From assembly GCA_020064725.1 (NCBI GenBank), contig JAGTWJ010000008.1, positions 62,001 through 126,000 on the forward strand: DNA of 64,000 nucleotides. Direction: 5' to 3'. The DNA is from Drechslerella dactyloides. Taxonomy: Eukaryota; Ascomycota; Orbiliomycetes; Orbiliales; Orbiliaceae. Both the position numbers and the translations under genes were made by a program. The notes below the pieces were generated by a model. That model saw only the letters and a program-made list of their open reading frames with translations, was not told where the DNA came from and did no database searches. This document shows positions 35,652 to 48,366 of the stretch, in pieces; position 1 is the stretch's first letter; each line of letters starts with the position of its first letter.

Positions 35652-38600
35652 TCAGCGCTTGAACCAGCCTCGTTTGCCGCGCTGCATGTCGGCGGGATGG
35701 TTCCCAGGCTCCAGGTGGACACTCCGCTCGTACAAGTCCTGGAAACCCTCCATGAGTTGCTGAAGGATTGTTAGTCAAACCCAACGCGTCTATATATTTG
35801 CAAAAGTAAGGTAACTCACATCATCGTTCATCGTGCTTGTGGCATCGGATATGAGCTGGTTGGTCATAGCATTCGCCCGCAAGTCCCTATGTGGGCCTGA
35901 CTGACTGTTCGTCAGCGTCAACAGGATATCGCCCATGATCTCGAACTTTCTCCAGTTGATCCTGCCTTCATCGCCGAGGAAGCTTCGGTTGCCCTCATCC
36001 GCAGAAACTAGATCTCGACGGTGAAGTGGGATGAAGGGGATGTGTTCTGTTGTAGTGTTCTCCAAGGCGAGGCGGTATGCAAAGTGGCTCTTGTGCGTTC
36101 CCATCAGAAGTTCGAGACGCATAAAGTTCTTGTGAATAGCTTCGTTCACAAGGCTGCGTGTGAGCGCCAGGCGGTGGATGGCAAGACCATTTACACCAGC
36201 TATCACAGCACCCAAGGAGTTGTAGTTATTCATGTGACGGAGTATCTAGTGATATGTCAGTCTTGGTTCATCTTTCCATGGCGGATTTTACGATGGTCAT
36301 CATACCCATGCAATGTTCATAAATTTCTCAAGCGCCCTCGCTCTATGCTTTGGTTTTGGTCTCTCCAGTATGACGCTCGCGACCCAGTACGCAACGTGAT
36401 TGAAATGACGTATCAACTTGTTGACATACTTCAAACTATGCATCCTCTCCTTTTCCGCCGCTGGAACACTGACATGTCGAATAAAATCTCGGGGTTTTAT
36501 CCGGCTGAAGAAGCTCCAATCAATCCGAGTGAGTTCGTGCGCAATATCTTCATCGGGTAGCTCCATGAAGATGCAGTACTGCTCTTTGATGGTCTGCGGG
36601 CTTGTTTGCCCAAGAGGTAATGCTTCTAGCATGCTAGAAAGATTCATCATCCCTGCCTGTGTATCCAGTGTCGGACTTAATGATATTGTGGATACCTGGC
36701 TATCTTTCCGCTGTCGTTCAGCTATCCGATCGATAAGCGGAGTATGAACCGAGACGTTGGTCTCTTCACTACCACCAGATCTCAGAGACGCTGTTGATAC
36801 AACGGACATGTTGCGATTCGAGGGGGCGCCGGTGGTCGGGAAATATGGCTGATTTGGAGGCGAAGTAGGGCTGCTTGGACTGTGTATTGTCATATAGCTG
36901 GGCATGCTCATCCGATGGGAGTCGGTATCCTTCTTCCCCCAAATTTGGTCCTCATCCTCAATTGGTTGATTCAAAATCGCGATTATATCCTTTGCCATAC
37001 CGGCGAACGTCCGATTCGCTTCGAGGGATCGAGCGAAGTCAATGGTCCGTTGCTTCGTGCTCGGATTGGCAAAGTCTCCGGGGCACTCCCAGACCCACCA
37101 ATGAAGTCTAGAAAGTATCCGGATCTTTTCGTTCATCTGGAGCAGAAAGATCGGCTCTTCCTTGCTGACTCGTTCAAATTTTGCCAGGATCGAATCCAGC
37201 AAGTCGACAGGTGCCGCGAACTTCCTAAAGAAGCAGAGCATCACAGTCGCGAAATCCTGATCCGCCCTGGACATCGGGTATGTAAGTAGCCTTTCGACGA
37301 GCTCATCCCAAGAAACGCCCATGTATCTCTCGGAACCCGAACTCATTCTTTTAGCGTTATCGTTGCGCTCAAACATCACTTCGCTTAAAGATGTCGAATG
37401 CTCCAGCTTGTCTTGGTTGGATTGAGGGGAAGCTGCAGATGTGCTCTTCGATCGGAGAAAATTGGCAGCCATGCTACTATAAGTAGCATTATCGGCGTTC
37501 ATGTAGGAAAAGTCTTCATCGCCGGCGACCTCTTTGCCAAATGATGGATTGAAGTCTTGGGTGTACGCTCTAACGTTGGACAAGGGAGAGTTCGGTGTGG
37601 AATGTGTAGTTCGATTGGGCGACAGGAGCGTGCTATTGGAGGCAGACATAGATCGGGATGCTCTGCCATGATGGCCTTTCCCACCTTCTTGAAACTCTCG
37701 AGCCTTGGCTACCGAAATGGATAACTCCGAGCTTGCACGACCATGCGCAGGTTTAGGGTCTGAGAGCGGCGATACAGATCTTACGCTGTATGCGGTGGAG
37801 TTGGCCCTCTTGCGGCCGTTGGTCTCCGTAGCTGCTTTCACTTCTGCGAGGCAGAGATTATAGTCAGTAAAATCAGCAATGATAAACATTGTGCCGCAGC
37901 TATGGTTTCTGAAATAGCACTCGACGATACAACGTTTCATGTGAATGGACTGTGGGGTAGCTTTCCGTGGAACACTTCAAGCCGAACGCCATGAAAATGA
38001 ACCCACAAGCTCGACGGGCATTTCAAGATCAAAATATAGAACACGGAAACCTGCGTTGGTTTGTGCAACCAGCCATGAGTCGAGAAGTTGGGTCTCTGTT
38101 GGGTCCATATTTTTGGTACCAGGGATAGGCGAATTATGCACCTTCCCTTTTCTGCATGCAGCCGCCACGCGAAGATGAAGCTCGGCCGCTAGAGCATCCA
38201 AGATTCGCTTGTGAACCCCGCTTGCACGATCATAGGACGCCGTGAATTCATAGGAAAGAAGGGTCTTGTGGGAGGAGCTTCCCTTTCCCGCCTTTTATTG
38301 GGGTGGTAATCCGAGGCAGTAGTATTTGAAAGGGGGTGCTTACCGGCCTTCCGCTGTATTATATTAGATAGCATGAAAGAGACACATCTTTTCTGACTTT
38401 GTCCACCATCTGATGAGGATGTCTCAATAACCTCGACGCCCAGGGCCTGCTTTAGCTCCTCGACAGCATCAGGCTGTAAATCGCGCAGCTGGACAGGAGA
38501 GTCACATTTCGACGCCACTAATAAGGTGGGTATTTCGGCCTTGAAAAAGAAATCTAGGCTAGGCTTCAGTATGCATGCACGCACATGTGTTTTGTTTGTG

Positions 38601-39983
38601 GAGAATCAGAGCCAGATTGGGGATTTGAAAACATACCAATAACATCTGGGACTTTATCGACGCTTGACCTATCGGTCACGTCGAAGATAACCAGGATTCC
38701 ATCCGCGGTCATGATTTCGGTGCCGTCATGCAACTGCAATTCGAGTCAGGTTGTATTAGCGAGGACAATTTATGGTAAGGTAACGGTGATACGCATGTTA
38801 GGCAGCCTACCGATGGCCATGTGAAATTATGGTTTCTGATATCGAGAGCGTTGAGGTCCATTTCTACCAGTCTGACGACATACCTAAGGTCGTCAAAACG
38901 ATAGGCTACCGTAATTAGCTTGGTATTTCAGTTTAATCGAAGAAATTTTTCACCAACCTCGCTGGCTAACTCCATTTATTGGCATCCTTTTAGAACCACT
39001 ATACTTTTGTATGAACGTGCTCTTCCCAGAATTCTCCATACCCAGCACCACCAGGCAAATCTCCTGCGAGCTCTGGTCCAGCGAATATGTCATCTATGGA
39101 GAGGTATTAGTAAAAAAAATGATACCAATACGGGCAATATTCTGCTAATGTAGATATGACCACATACACCTTCTGAAATTTTCGATGCTTGGTCCAAAGT
39201 GGTGGGAGAGTCTGAGGCCTGGAGAAACAAGAGATCACTTGTATTTCCTGGGAATGCCGCCTGAAGGTCTAGCTGAGAGTTGTGGACATGCGAAGGCAGG
39301 CCAGGTAACGGGCTAGTCATATAAGTTTGAAATTGGCGGGGAGCAGCAGGTGACGTCGGTGATATTTCTCCATCGTCATCAGAGAGTTCTTCCGGTTCCA
39401 AAGCTTCAGAGATTGTGCTGAATGGCCGGGAAGTAGCATCTGACGAAGCTGTGGTCTGACTATATAGGGAAAGCGGAGATTTCGATCTGAGATATCCTTC
39501 TTCGTGAAGTAACGCATCGTGGTAAAGTGCTGCCGAGGACGCTGAAAAGGAGGGATTGCGGAACACGGGATGGGAAATTGGCGGCGAAATGGGAGCGGGA
39601 AAAAACGGACGCGAAGTTGAAATTTCAGTAACCTCGGGTATTCGATCTGGTCGAGTTGGCGAGCTGATGGAGGGTGTATAAGTTGAGCCCGTGGCCTGAG
39701 AATATTGCGAAGTCGCGGACTGCGTCCGGTGCAGATTGTACGATCCTCCAAGGGTAGTCTGTGACGGTTGCCCAGCCCCAACTAAGCGAGGATTACGCTG
39801 GTTCTGCGGTCGCAGGCGAGCTGGCGTCGCCAGACAAAATGAAGCCCCAGCACCAGCAGCCGTGATCATTTTGGATTGCTGGTGGTCTTCCTGGGTTTGA
39901 TTGAGTATGCGGGTTAGCAGTGAGGACAATATAACTTGGAGTCCCCGTTCGGGGCTGATATCAGATATCTCGGTGCCCGCCAT
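35652..39983 (-). CDS. Ras guanine-nucleotide exchange factor with N-terminal degenerate Ras-like GTPase domain
   Basis: Nine exons: 39983-39168, 39093-38958, 38905-38811, 38733-38637, 38553-38344, about 38188-38003, 37843-36306, 36245-35820 and 35759-35652; about 1,200 aa. Junctions flanking exon 6 are uncertain. Residues 1-272 are Ser/Pro-rich and disordered. A GTPase-like domain follows, with an intact P-loop GMENSGKST, strand LVIFDVTDRSS and SKCD in place of the usual N/TKxD. The switch-II DxxGQ motif is absent. A second Ser-rich linker precedes RasGEF_N (near residue 690, VSWDELVERLLTYPMSR) and the Cdc25-type catalytic domain (LTRIDWSFFSRIKPRDFIRH, NKLIRHFNHVAYWVAS, NNYNSLGAVIAGVNGLAIHR). 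The C-terminus ends basic and aromatic (GKRGWFKR). RasGEFs load GTP onto Ras; the target Ras here is not known. Confidence 0.87.
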
Positions 39984-42900
39984 GACGCAAAACAAGTCGC
40001 TTGTGTACGCCGACCAATGTGTTTCCCGTGCTCCGTGGTAAAAACAAAACGGGTACCTGAAGAAAAATATAAAAAAAAGGCCGAGTTACCTGCAAAGGGC
40101 GCTCTTGGAAACGACGGAGGTTATGAATACGAGAACAGCGAATTGGTCCGTATCAGGACAGATCGATCACCGCATATCTATCTCGTAGTCGCCTTTGTTC
40201 GATCGAAGGAGGGCGCTGAAACGTTGGTTATGGAGGCGAATCGTCTCCGGCTAACAACCAACTCGCTAGCAGCTCCAACGAAAAATGCACTAGCCCTCGC
40301 CGATGGCTGGCACAAGTGAGTCCTGAAACTGTTGTATTGCGACGAACAACGGCCTGAGAGCGACAATAGGAATTCGGCGTATGCGTAAGGATAGGAGACG
40401 GATTCGTATCGCGGAGAAAAAGAAATCACAGACGTTGGCGATGGCTGTCGTCAAAAGCTCCTATCTTTCGCGGAGAAGGCGGTCGGTTTCGACCGCTATC
40501 CGCGAGTTAAGCTCCCGTTCCAAAATGCGGCAGTTGAAACTCCCAAGCATAGACTGAAGCGAGATTCGATCTATATCCGACCCTGCCTGCGTATATCATC
40601 CAGGTTCCCGGTATCAAAAGCTCCTGGCACGTAAAATCCGTGTCCAGGTAATCGTATCAAGACGGCCACGTCGATGATGGCGGGGATGTGAAAAATTGAT
40701 GCTGGCACCGGTGTCTTCGACGTGTCGAGCGGGCGGAGGGTTGAGAAATGTTGGCAGATGATGGCGCCCGCCTTGGGAACAGTTGCATGCAGACTCGAGC
40801 CAACCTGACCAAGAATCAATGTACGCATGCAGGAGTATCTCAACCGCCTCGGAAAATCGACATGGGCTGGTAAATTCGGTGCAAGGAAGCTCGAGTCCAA
40901 AGCGAAGATAGGTCTCCGTACGCCGCTAATGCGTCGACCAGGCCAGGAGATCGTAACCAGGAAGAACTCAGCCGGTCAGGCTTCAGCAGGCGTCGATGAA
41001 ATGGTAGCGGGAGCAGAGCAGCAGCCGTCGACCGGCCTCCTTGGTCAGGTTGAGAAGGGTAGTGAGCTACTTCAGCTGCGAGCTGCAGTCAATCATCTCG
41101 AAGAGGCTATTATCGAGGGAACAGGCGAGGGCTCGGCCGGGGTCCGGGGTGTCGTCAGGGTGCGAGCGGATTGGCTGGGCGAGGTTACGTGATGGGATCA
41201 TGTATCGTATCCTCTCGCCAGGACGTATGGGGAAAGAAGAGCGAGCCGGCGACTTGCAGTTGCCCCAAACGCGGAGCCCGGAGTGCAGGTGGAGCGCTCC
41301 AGCCGGCCAAACAGGGAAATGTCGAGCAAGAAAAAGTGTATAACGGCGATATCTTATATATCCAAGCACCACTCCCTCAAGAATAAGCGCTGTAGAGGCC
41401 CGTCAACTGATCTCGACTCCAGCAAGTTCGTGACCTCGATTGAGCCAACGTGCGCACGGCTGGCTGATATCACTAGTTCCGCCGCCAGTGTTGGGCGGTT
41501 CGACTCGATACCCAAGTTCCTCCGTCCACCCCAACCAAAAACCACGCTCTGGTGCTTTGATACTTTGATGTGCTGGTACTGCTATCTCCTCTCTCGAACG
41601 CACATCCAACCGGCCAACTGCGAAGCGACAAGGGCAAGGGTAAACCCAAAAAAGGGGAACGGTTGATTCGAAGCAATGTTTAACGTGTGACGAATACACT
41701 TAATGAGAGAGACTTTTAAGCTCAAGTCGACAAGAACCGGATCCCAGCCGATGTCAAGATGTTGGATGCCATGCGAAATACCTGGCAGCTTGCCATCAAC
41801 ATTTATATCTACTAAGCGCTGAGCCTGACCAATTACACACCGAGCAGCTTGCAAAATCTCGTTATGTTTGGTCGAAATTTCAAGTATATCCCCTTCCCGA
41901 CTATATTATCACCATACTCAAGAACAGGCCGGGACACACACGCTTTAAACGACCATGCGTGATTGCGCCCCTCAGTCCAGCGTAATTTGATTCGCGGGAC
42001 AAATTACGAAGCTTTTTATAATTCCTCGGAAAATCTGAGATGCACCGCAAACCGTAATCCTCATGCCCGTGTCGTAGCACGCAGTGCAAGAATGCGATGT
42101 CGTTTCAATATTACGCTGCGCTATTACTGATCTCACTTTAGCCTTCGTTGACGGACGCCGGCATATATTCGCTTTGCAGGTGGCAGCAGCAGCCGTCCGA
42201 GTCTAACTACGCTAAATTTCCTCCGGCATGGTCAAAAGATACCCGAGCCAACAGCCATCTTGGTCGCCTTGCTCGTGCCCGTGCCGGCAAATATCTAGCC
42301 GAGCTCATTCTGTTGTGTAGTGATGTTATGTTTGCTTGTGCAGTTGCAACAGCAAGCAACTTAACTTAGCCTGCTCCGGTCCTCGAACGTTTCCATTCGT
42401 ACCACAAGCATTTAGGGGGAATGATGGGAAGTATGACAAAAATGCCACCAGGCTCTGCCTCGTGCCTGTTATTTTTCTCCGCAAGGCAACCGAGTCGTCA
42501 GACCATGACATGTTCACATAACCAAGCATGAGGAGGGTCCACAGATCCAAAGTCGTTGCCCTAGGAGAAAAAAAAGAGAAAAAAAGGAAACTCCTGTGGG
42601 TCCCGCTTTACTATTGCTTCACGAATCAGATTGGAGGCTGACCACGTGGGAAATACCGGAGCACAAGCTTGCCAACTACCTGAATTTTGGGCCGGCTAAC
42701 CTCGCCTATGTCCATCTGAATGCTCAACTGCGAATCAGATGCTCGCGACCACGACGTTGCAATGCGTCGTCGAGCATGGCAGACCTTCAGGGTTGCAGCA
42801 TACATTAGAGCTTGAAAATCCTCGGTGCACGCAGTGGAGAAAAACCAACCCTTGCAGAGGTCCTGACTTCTCAAGCGCCGGGACTTGCGAGCATGCAATC

Positions 42901-44085
42901 TTTCGCATATCCACCACGATATATGTCGCGGCGTAGCGCCTGGACACGAGTTTTACTGATTCAGGATAAATTCTTTCAACCACGGCACCCAAGTACCTCT
43001 TTGCTAGCGCAGTGCCAGCAGTATTTTCGATTGCTTAAAATGTTGCTTCTCTACTAAGCACATGCATACAGGCAATCAAATTTACAACTGATTGCTAATT
43101 ATAAGCTACCAGGCGGTGCCAGGATGCTTGCGATATTTTAGCTTCCTCGATTTCAGAGTCTAGCCGAATATATCGAATAAGAACAACTCAGCAGGCTATG
43201 GTGCTGCATCACAAATGAAGCATTCATATACTACAAGTAGAATACCCAGTCGCCAAACTGTATTCTTCTTTTCATCAAATCCGCTCCTGTTTTCAGCACC
43301 TTTCGATTTGAATGCGAGATCTTTGGGCTAAATTTTCACGTTTTGGTGGTTAATTGCGGCATGGGGCGGCTTCGTACAACCAGAGTCTACGTATGACATC
43401 ACCCGGCCGACTTATGCATGCTGAGGCTCAAACGCATGTCGGTACTTGGATCCAAGCTAACGACCGTGTGGGTCGTTCGCTGAACTCAACTGGGCCGTCT
43501 CTCCGGAAAGCGCGATCTCTAAGAAGCATACACGTAGCCATACCTTACGCTGCAGTATTTTCCCACTTGCACTCTAAACTAAGTAACTGTCCATTACGCT
43601 CTGTACGCTACAGCACAACGCGACTTGAACTGCCCCGCGCGGGGTCAAGCGCTGGAACCCAATATATTCCGCTTATACACTGGATTAAATATGAATCACG
43701 AGTTAGAAAGCTGTAGCACATATCGCGTGATACATTGATCCAGTCTCTCAAATCAAGGTCTCCCCGTTGTTGTATCAGCTGCTATACTTGGAATTGAAAC
43801 AAATCCCCCGCACCCTCGCTAGCAAGCGAGTTGGCAACACCGAGCTTTGCCCGTCGCACAAATACATTATCCACTTCGCACACACGATCCTCGCATGTAA
43901 GCCAGTCTGGTTATATATGTCCTCGAGACTAAATATTTTGCTAATAAAAATCAAATGCATACACATATAATCGCCAAGCTCACGGCCAATTAGGTATTAG
44001 CAGGTAACTTATTTTTGCCACTCCACCTCGAAACTCCGCGACATGCAAGCATCATGTGGCCATGGTCAATGCTGCGCTACATGGA
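39984..44085. other. RasGEF upstream region and gene-free DNA
   Basis: About 190 nt upstream of the RasGEF start are ATG-free on its sense strand and include an A-rich run near 40,060-40,080, so this is likely leader and promoter. Between 40,570 and 41,700 long frames open on both strands through GC-rich DNA, but none resembles a protein family. From 41,800 on the sequence is AT-rich and stop-dense, with nothing recognisable. Confidence 0.45.
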
Positions 44086-44130
44086 CCACGCCTGCTCTAC
44101 CCACGCCTGCTGTACCCACGCCTGCTCTAC
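44086..44130. repeat. 15-bp tandem repeat, three copies
   Basis: CCACGCCTGCTCTAC occurs at 44086-44100, 44101-44115 and 44116-44130; the middle copy has one substitution. The unit is a multiple of three, but the surrounding frame does not look coding. Confidence 0.85.
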
Positions 44131-44707
44131 CCCATGAAAAAAGGGCTCCCAGAAGGCGCCGCCACCATGGCAAGCACCCACAATCGCATAAAACCTGACT
44201 GCAAAACGTCGGCCCCATTCCCGATTTCCGATGACAGTCATCGCCTACCCCACCGCCAAGGCACATTTACCCCATGACACCCAGGGTCTTGCCGAAGTCC
44301 AGCCGATAATCCCCATCTCAGCCCTCCTAGACTTGCGTAATCGATGGCAATGGCAGCCATTTAAGATCATCTCCCACCATGAAACTCCGATACTTTTGGT
44401 CTTTTCTTTTTCAAAATTCGCGCGCCATACAGCTTGGTCGATATTGAAAACGGTCAATGCGGTAGTTCTGAGCTGGCGACCTATATGCATGTGCATTTAT
44501 ATCATCCCTGGCCGGTTACTCCATGTCACTAGTGCATATCTTCTAGCCGTAGCATATACATACAAGTATCTTCGAGCCAATCGCATGTGGGTCATTGGGC
44601 CCGGTTTGTGGACTGTCACACTCTTTTGTGGGTCAACCAGGTCGATTTATTTGGCATAGCTGGCCCCGGATACCTGGGCATAAGCCTCGAAGCCCTGCTG
44701 GCTCTTG

Positions 44708-44734
44708 CTGCAGAGCCTTTCTCTAGCTCTGCAG
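44708..44734. repeat. Perfect 9-bp inverted repeat (hairpin, 9-nt loop)
   Basis: CTGCAGAGC at 44708-44716 pairs with GCTCTGCAG at 44726-44734. No gene or U-run is adjacent. Confidence 0.7.
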
Positions 44735-47700
44735 GGAAGCTAGGGGGTTCCAGATAAGATGAAACCTGGGGTAAAAGCCGACTCTGTTAGTCGTACTCGT
44801 AAATTCGAGCCGAGAATGAGTGATTTTTGATGGAAGTATTCGATTTCTTGAGTCCGCTATCAAAGTACCTGTGATTCTTCATGCTTGCTAAGCCATAAAT
44901 ATACCCGTATCAGTGTATAGGTAAGGCGAGTGATGGTCAAGCCTCCAGATGCACGAGTCTCGAGTCTAATCAGCATCCAACAGTCGTAGAATCACATTGC
45001 TAAGTATGAATTAACTTGGACTTGCATCCAGGTTGCTATTCTGATCCCATACATTTCAAGACTGTAACACAACATTTCGAGGACTACTTCTTACAAAAGA
45101 CCTTGTATTGAAAGGCAAGCTAAGTGAGTTGGGTGTCAGGTCGCCCATGAATACAGTGTGTGGCGTTTTAGAATCTTGATGTCAGCTATTTACAGATTCC
45201 AGAGATATAAAACACCCAAAGCGATGGTAATACTTCAGTAGAACTAAGGCCCGTGAATATCGGACCATTGCATATGCGTATGCAACTGTAATCTTTTCAA
45301 ATTCAAGGGACCGCCATCGATCGAATTAATACAACCTTTGTCTTCCACAAACCATCCGACTAGTTTGAAGAAAAATACCGATATATTCCGTGACGTCGAC
45401 GCGACGTTTGCCCAAGCAAAGACTCCCCCCTTTTCCAGACAGAAGCTATATCTATAAGGACTTAATAATGACATATAGAGAAATATCCGATCAGTCCATG
45501 ATATAACTGGATCTCGGGGACATTATCATAATTATCTTAAAGTCAAATAGTAGCCTACAAAGTCATGGCACCATTGCACTGCTGCAATTATTGTATAGCA
45601 AATGACTCGGGATAAGTTTCGATGTCCCGGATTCAACGTCCGATGCCGAGGCGTTGGCGGTAACGAAAGTAACATGCAATTCAACGGTGACATTACAAGT
45701 AGGATGTATCGGGTGAGTGTTTGAATGGTATCCGCCAACGTCGCTGTGACAGTTAGATGTAAAAGATACCGGGGTAGCCCTTGAAATCTGGATTTGATAT
45801 GCTGAAGTCTTGATCTGGTCGACTAATGTACCACGTAATAGTGAGTGTATATGGAAGTTGCAAAATATTTCTAGTGGGCTCCTCCGAGTACAGAGATATG
45901 ATATATAGCATTGAAAAGGAGCCAGAAATCCCCGCTACATATTTGATCACAAGTAATCTATCTGTAGTTATAGACGATTAATTTACCACAAAATTTGACA
46001 TCTTGCAAGTATTACGATCGTGTATGTCCATCCCCGTAAATTTAAGTTGAATCATTTGTAAAGTATTATCTCTATACAAATACGAAATATTCTTCTAAAC
46101 TGTTGTGGTAGGGACAAATCCTAGCAGAAAGAGCCATTATCATTATCTATGTCTACTCCACTATTACGTACATACTTACGTCCCTAGTTGGACAGTGAGA
46201 TCATAATATAAATGTCCTAGGAGCGACCGATAGTCGCGCCGCATCGACGTCACGTTGCGACCAATTATCAGATGTGTCGCAGCACCCCAGTTGTGTAACG
46301 TCGACAACACAATAACCCTCAAAATCCAACACGATACCTACTTGAGCAAGACTTCAGAAGGCCGAACAAAAATTCGCCCTTAGCTATTTGCTAGGTCAGG
46401 CCAGTTGGACTCCGGATTGTAGGTTGGAACAATATTATGGCGTATAGACGAATATCAACTTACACAATACGACAATCTGTGCTAGTTTAAGCTATAGGCT
46501 ATGCATGTCGATCGACACGACACCTGGTAAGTCGTTGGCTGGTAAGCACCTGGCCTGGGTAGCGGGTAGTCTCTTACCTCCTCCATGAATCGATACCAGT
46601 CGAGAATCAGAAACACTAATTTCGAGTATCTGTCATGTCATGATGAACTGAGTATTTGGCACGATAATCAGGAAATGTAAACGACTCTACTATGACGTCT
46701 ACATACAAATCTAAGCATACCAGATCAACTGTTGGCCGGTCAATTCGGATCGAGATGTGCCCTCGAGCATGTCTATAGACCAGCAATTGCGGCTTCCTGG
46801 GTACAAAGCAGCACAGCTAGGTATAAATGGTGCGGTTTCCTACATATATACAAATAGTGTGGAAAGTAAGTTCTTAGACTCAGAGGATCAAAGTGTGAAA
46901 TTCTGGCATTTGGCAAAGGGTAATTGATCCATCTATATCAAATTCCGCAAATTCACGTTAAGCGCAACCAAAATCTTATGGCCCAAGCCTACGGGACTTT
47001 AGCATATGCTATAGACCATAAGATATTGCGATCCGTGTGTCTGAAAATACAGGGTAAGATGTCCTCGAAGACCGTGGGATAAGTACCGAGATTCAATCAG
47101 CACAGTGTGCTTCGCCCACCACACCCGTATCTAGATTGGATTGACGGCACCCCTTCTCTTCGGTTGTCTCGGCTTGCTATATAGCTACTAGATGCATAAG
47201 TTACTCGCCTCCTACGAATCCAGAGCACTAACATACTGAATCGGTTGTCAATGAGAACATATATCTTAAGCTTGATCTCCCAGAATAGCTACCTATGTAC
47301 GTTTCCATATCTATGAAGCCATAGCTAAAGCCCTAAGATGAACAATCGAATATGCGGAAGCAGTAACAGTGGCGCGTACACTTCTAATAGTTGGTCGAGT
47401 CAGGAGTAAGAGATCCTACATTTACACATCGTTCTGGGTTATAAGCCGTGCTTTGGTGTTTCATACATAGTACGTAGATCTATATCTTCAATCCGTTATC
47501 CGAGTTGAGCTGAAGTGTAATGTGTTACATTCGACCGATCGAGTTGCAAATAAACGGGGGTATACTACCATGCAAGAGCTGAACTTAATCCGCGCCAATG
47601 CAGGGATTCCTGTCACAGGCCTAGCGACGGAAACAATATTCATAACTAGATATATAACGTTATAGCTAGGATTATATAAAGAGTGGACACGAATCTCTTT

Positions 47701-48351
47701 GATTCTGAGGCAAAACATCTATAGATCTACGCAGCCGAGGTTGCGAACGCATGCGAACAGTAAAAGCAACCATCTTCCCCAGCTCTGCGATTAATCATTA
47801 GGCCACTGTAGCTTCTGTTTGTTAATGGCAGTCGTAGTTGCATTGCACGGATTGTAAACTCAATTACAATGGATTAGATCCAATATGCACACGCACGTGG
47901 AAGGTTAACACGCGTCTAGCTGACGGTATGTAAGCGCATACACCTGCATATGCATTGCAGCTGGGTGATCTATACCAGTATATCTTCACTATAATTTGTT
48001 GATGCTAGGTAGCACACCCACCTTGGGCCCAACAAAATACAACATGGAGTTTTGCTCCCACTCCACGATAGCGAAAATACGTTGCACTAGTCTGACATTT
48101 ATCACACACGTGCCGAAACTTAAATCGCTCTGCATGAAGCCCACGCATCTGCCACGTTGAAGCAACGTCTGCCGTCAACTAGGCACCGACAAGTCGTCCA
48201 CCGGTGTGATACAGCTGAGCGTTACAAAAACGCCAGGCCTCCACCAACCAGGCAGAACCACTGCGCTAAGCAGTCGGCCTGGAACAGGTTAGGTAAGAGA
48301 ATCGAATAATGTTCGATTCGATCCATCCACCACGCACCCACGCATACAGAT

Positions 48352-48366
48352 ATGCATGCATGCATG
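48352..48366. repeat. (ATGC)n microsatellite
   Basis: Alternating ATGC units, self-complementary, in non-coding DNA. A related run lies at 49,871-49,894. Confidence 0.7.

Noticed and set aside
40571..41192. Opposed frames of 109 and 121 codons
   Set aside because: They overlap antisense to one another in GC-rich promoter DNA and show no recognisable motifs.
44056..44277. Short protein with PRLLYPRLLYP repeats
   Set aside because: The repeats are simply the translated 15-bp minisatellite; the rest has no coding bias.
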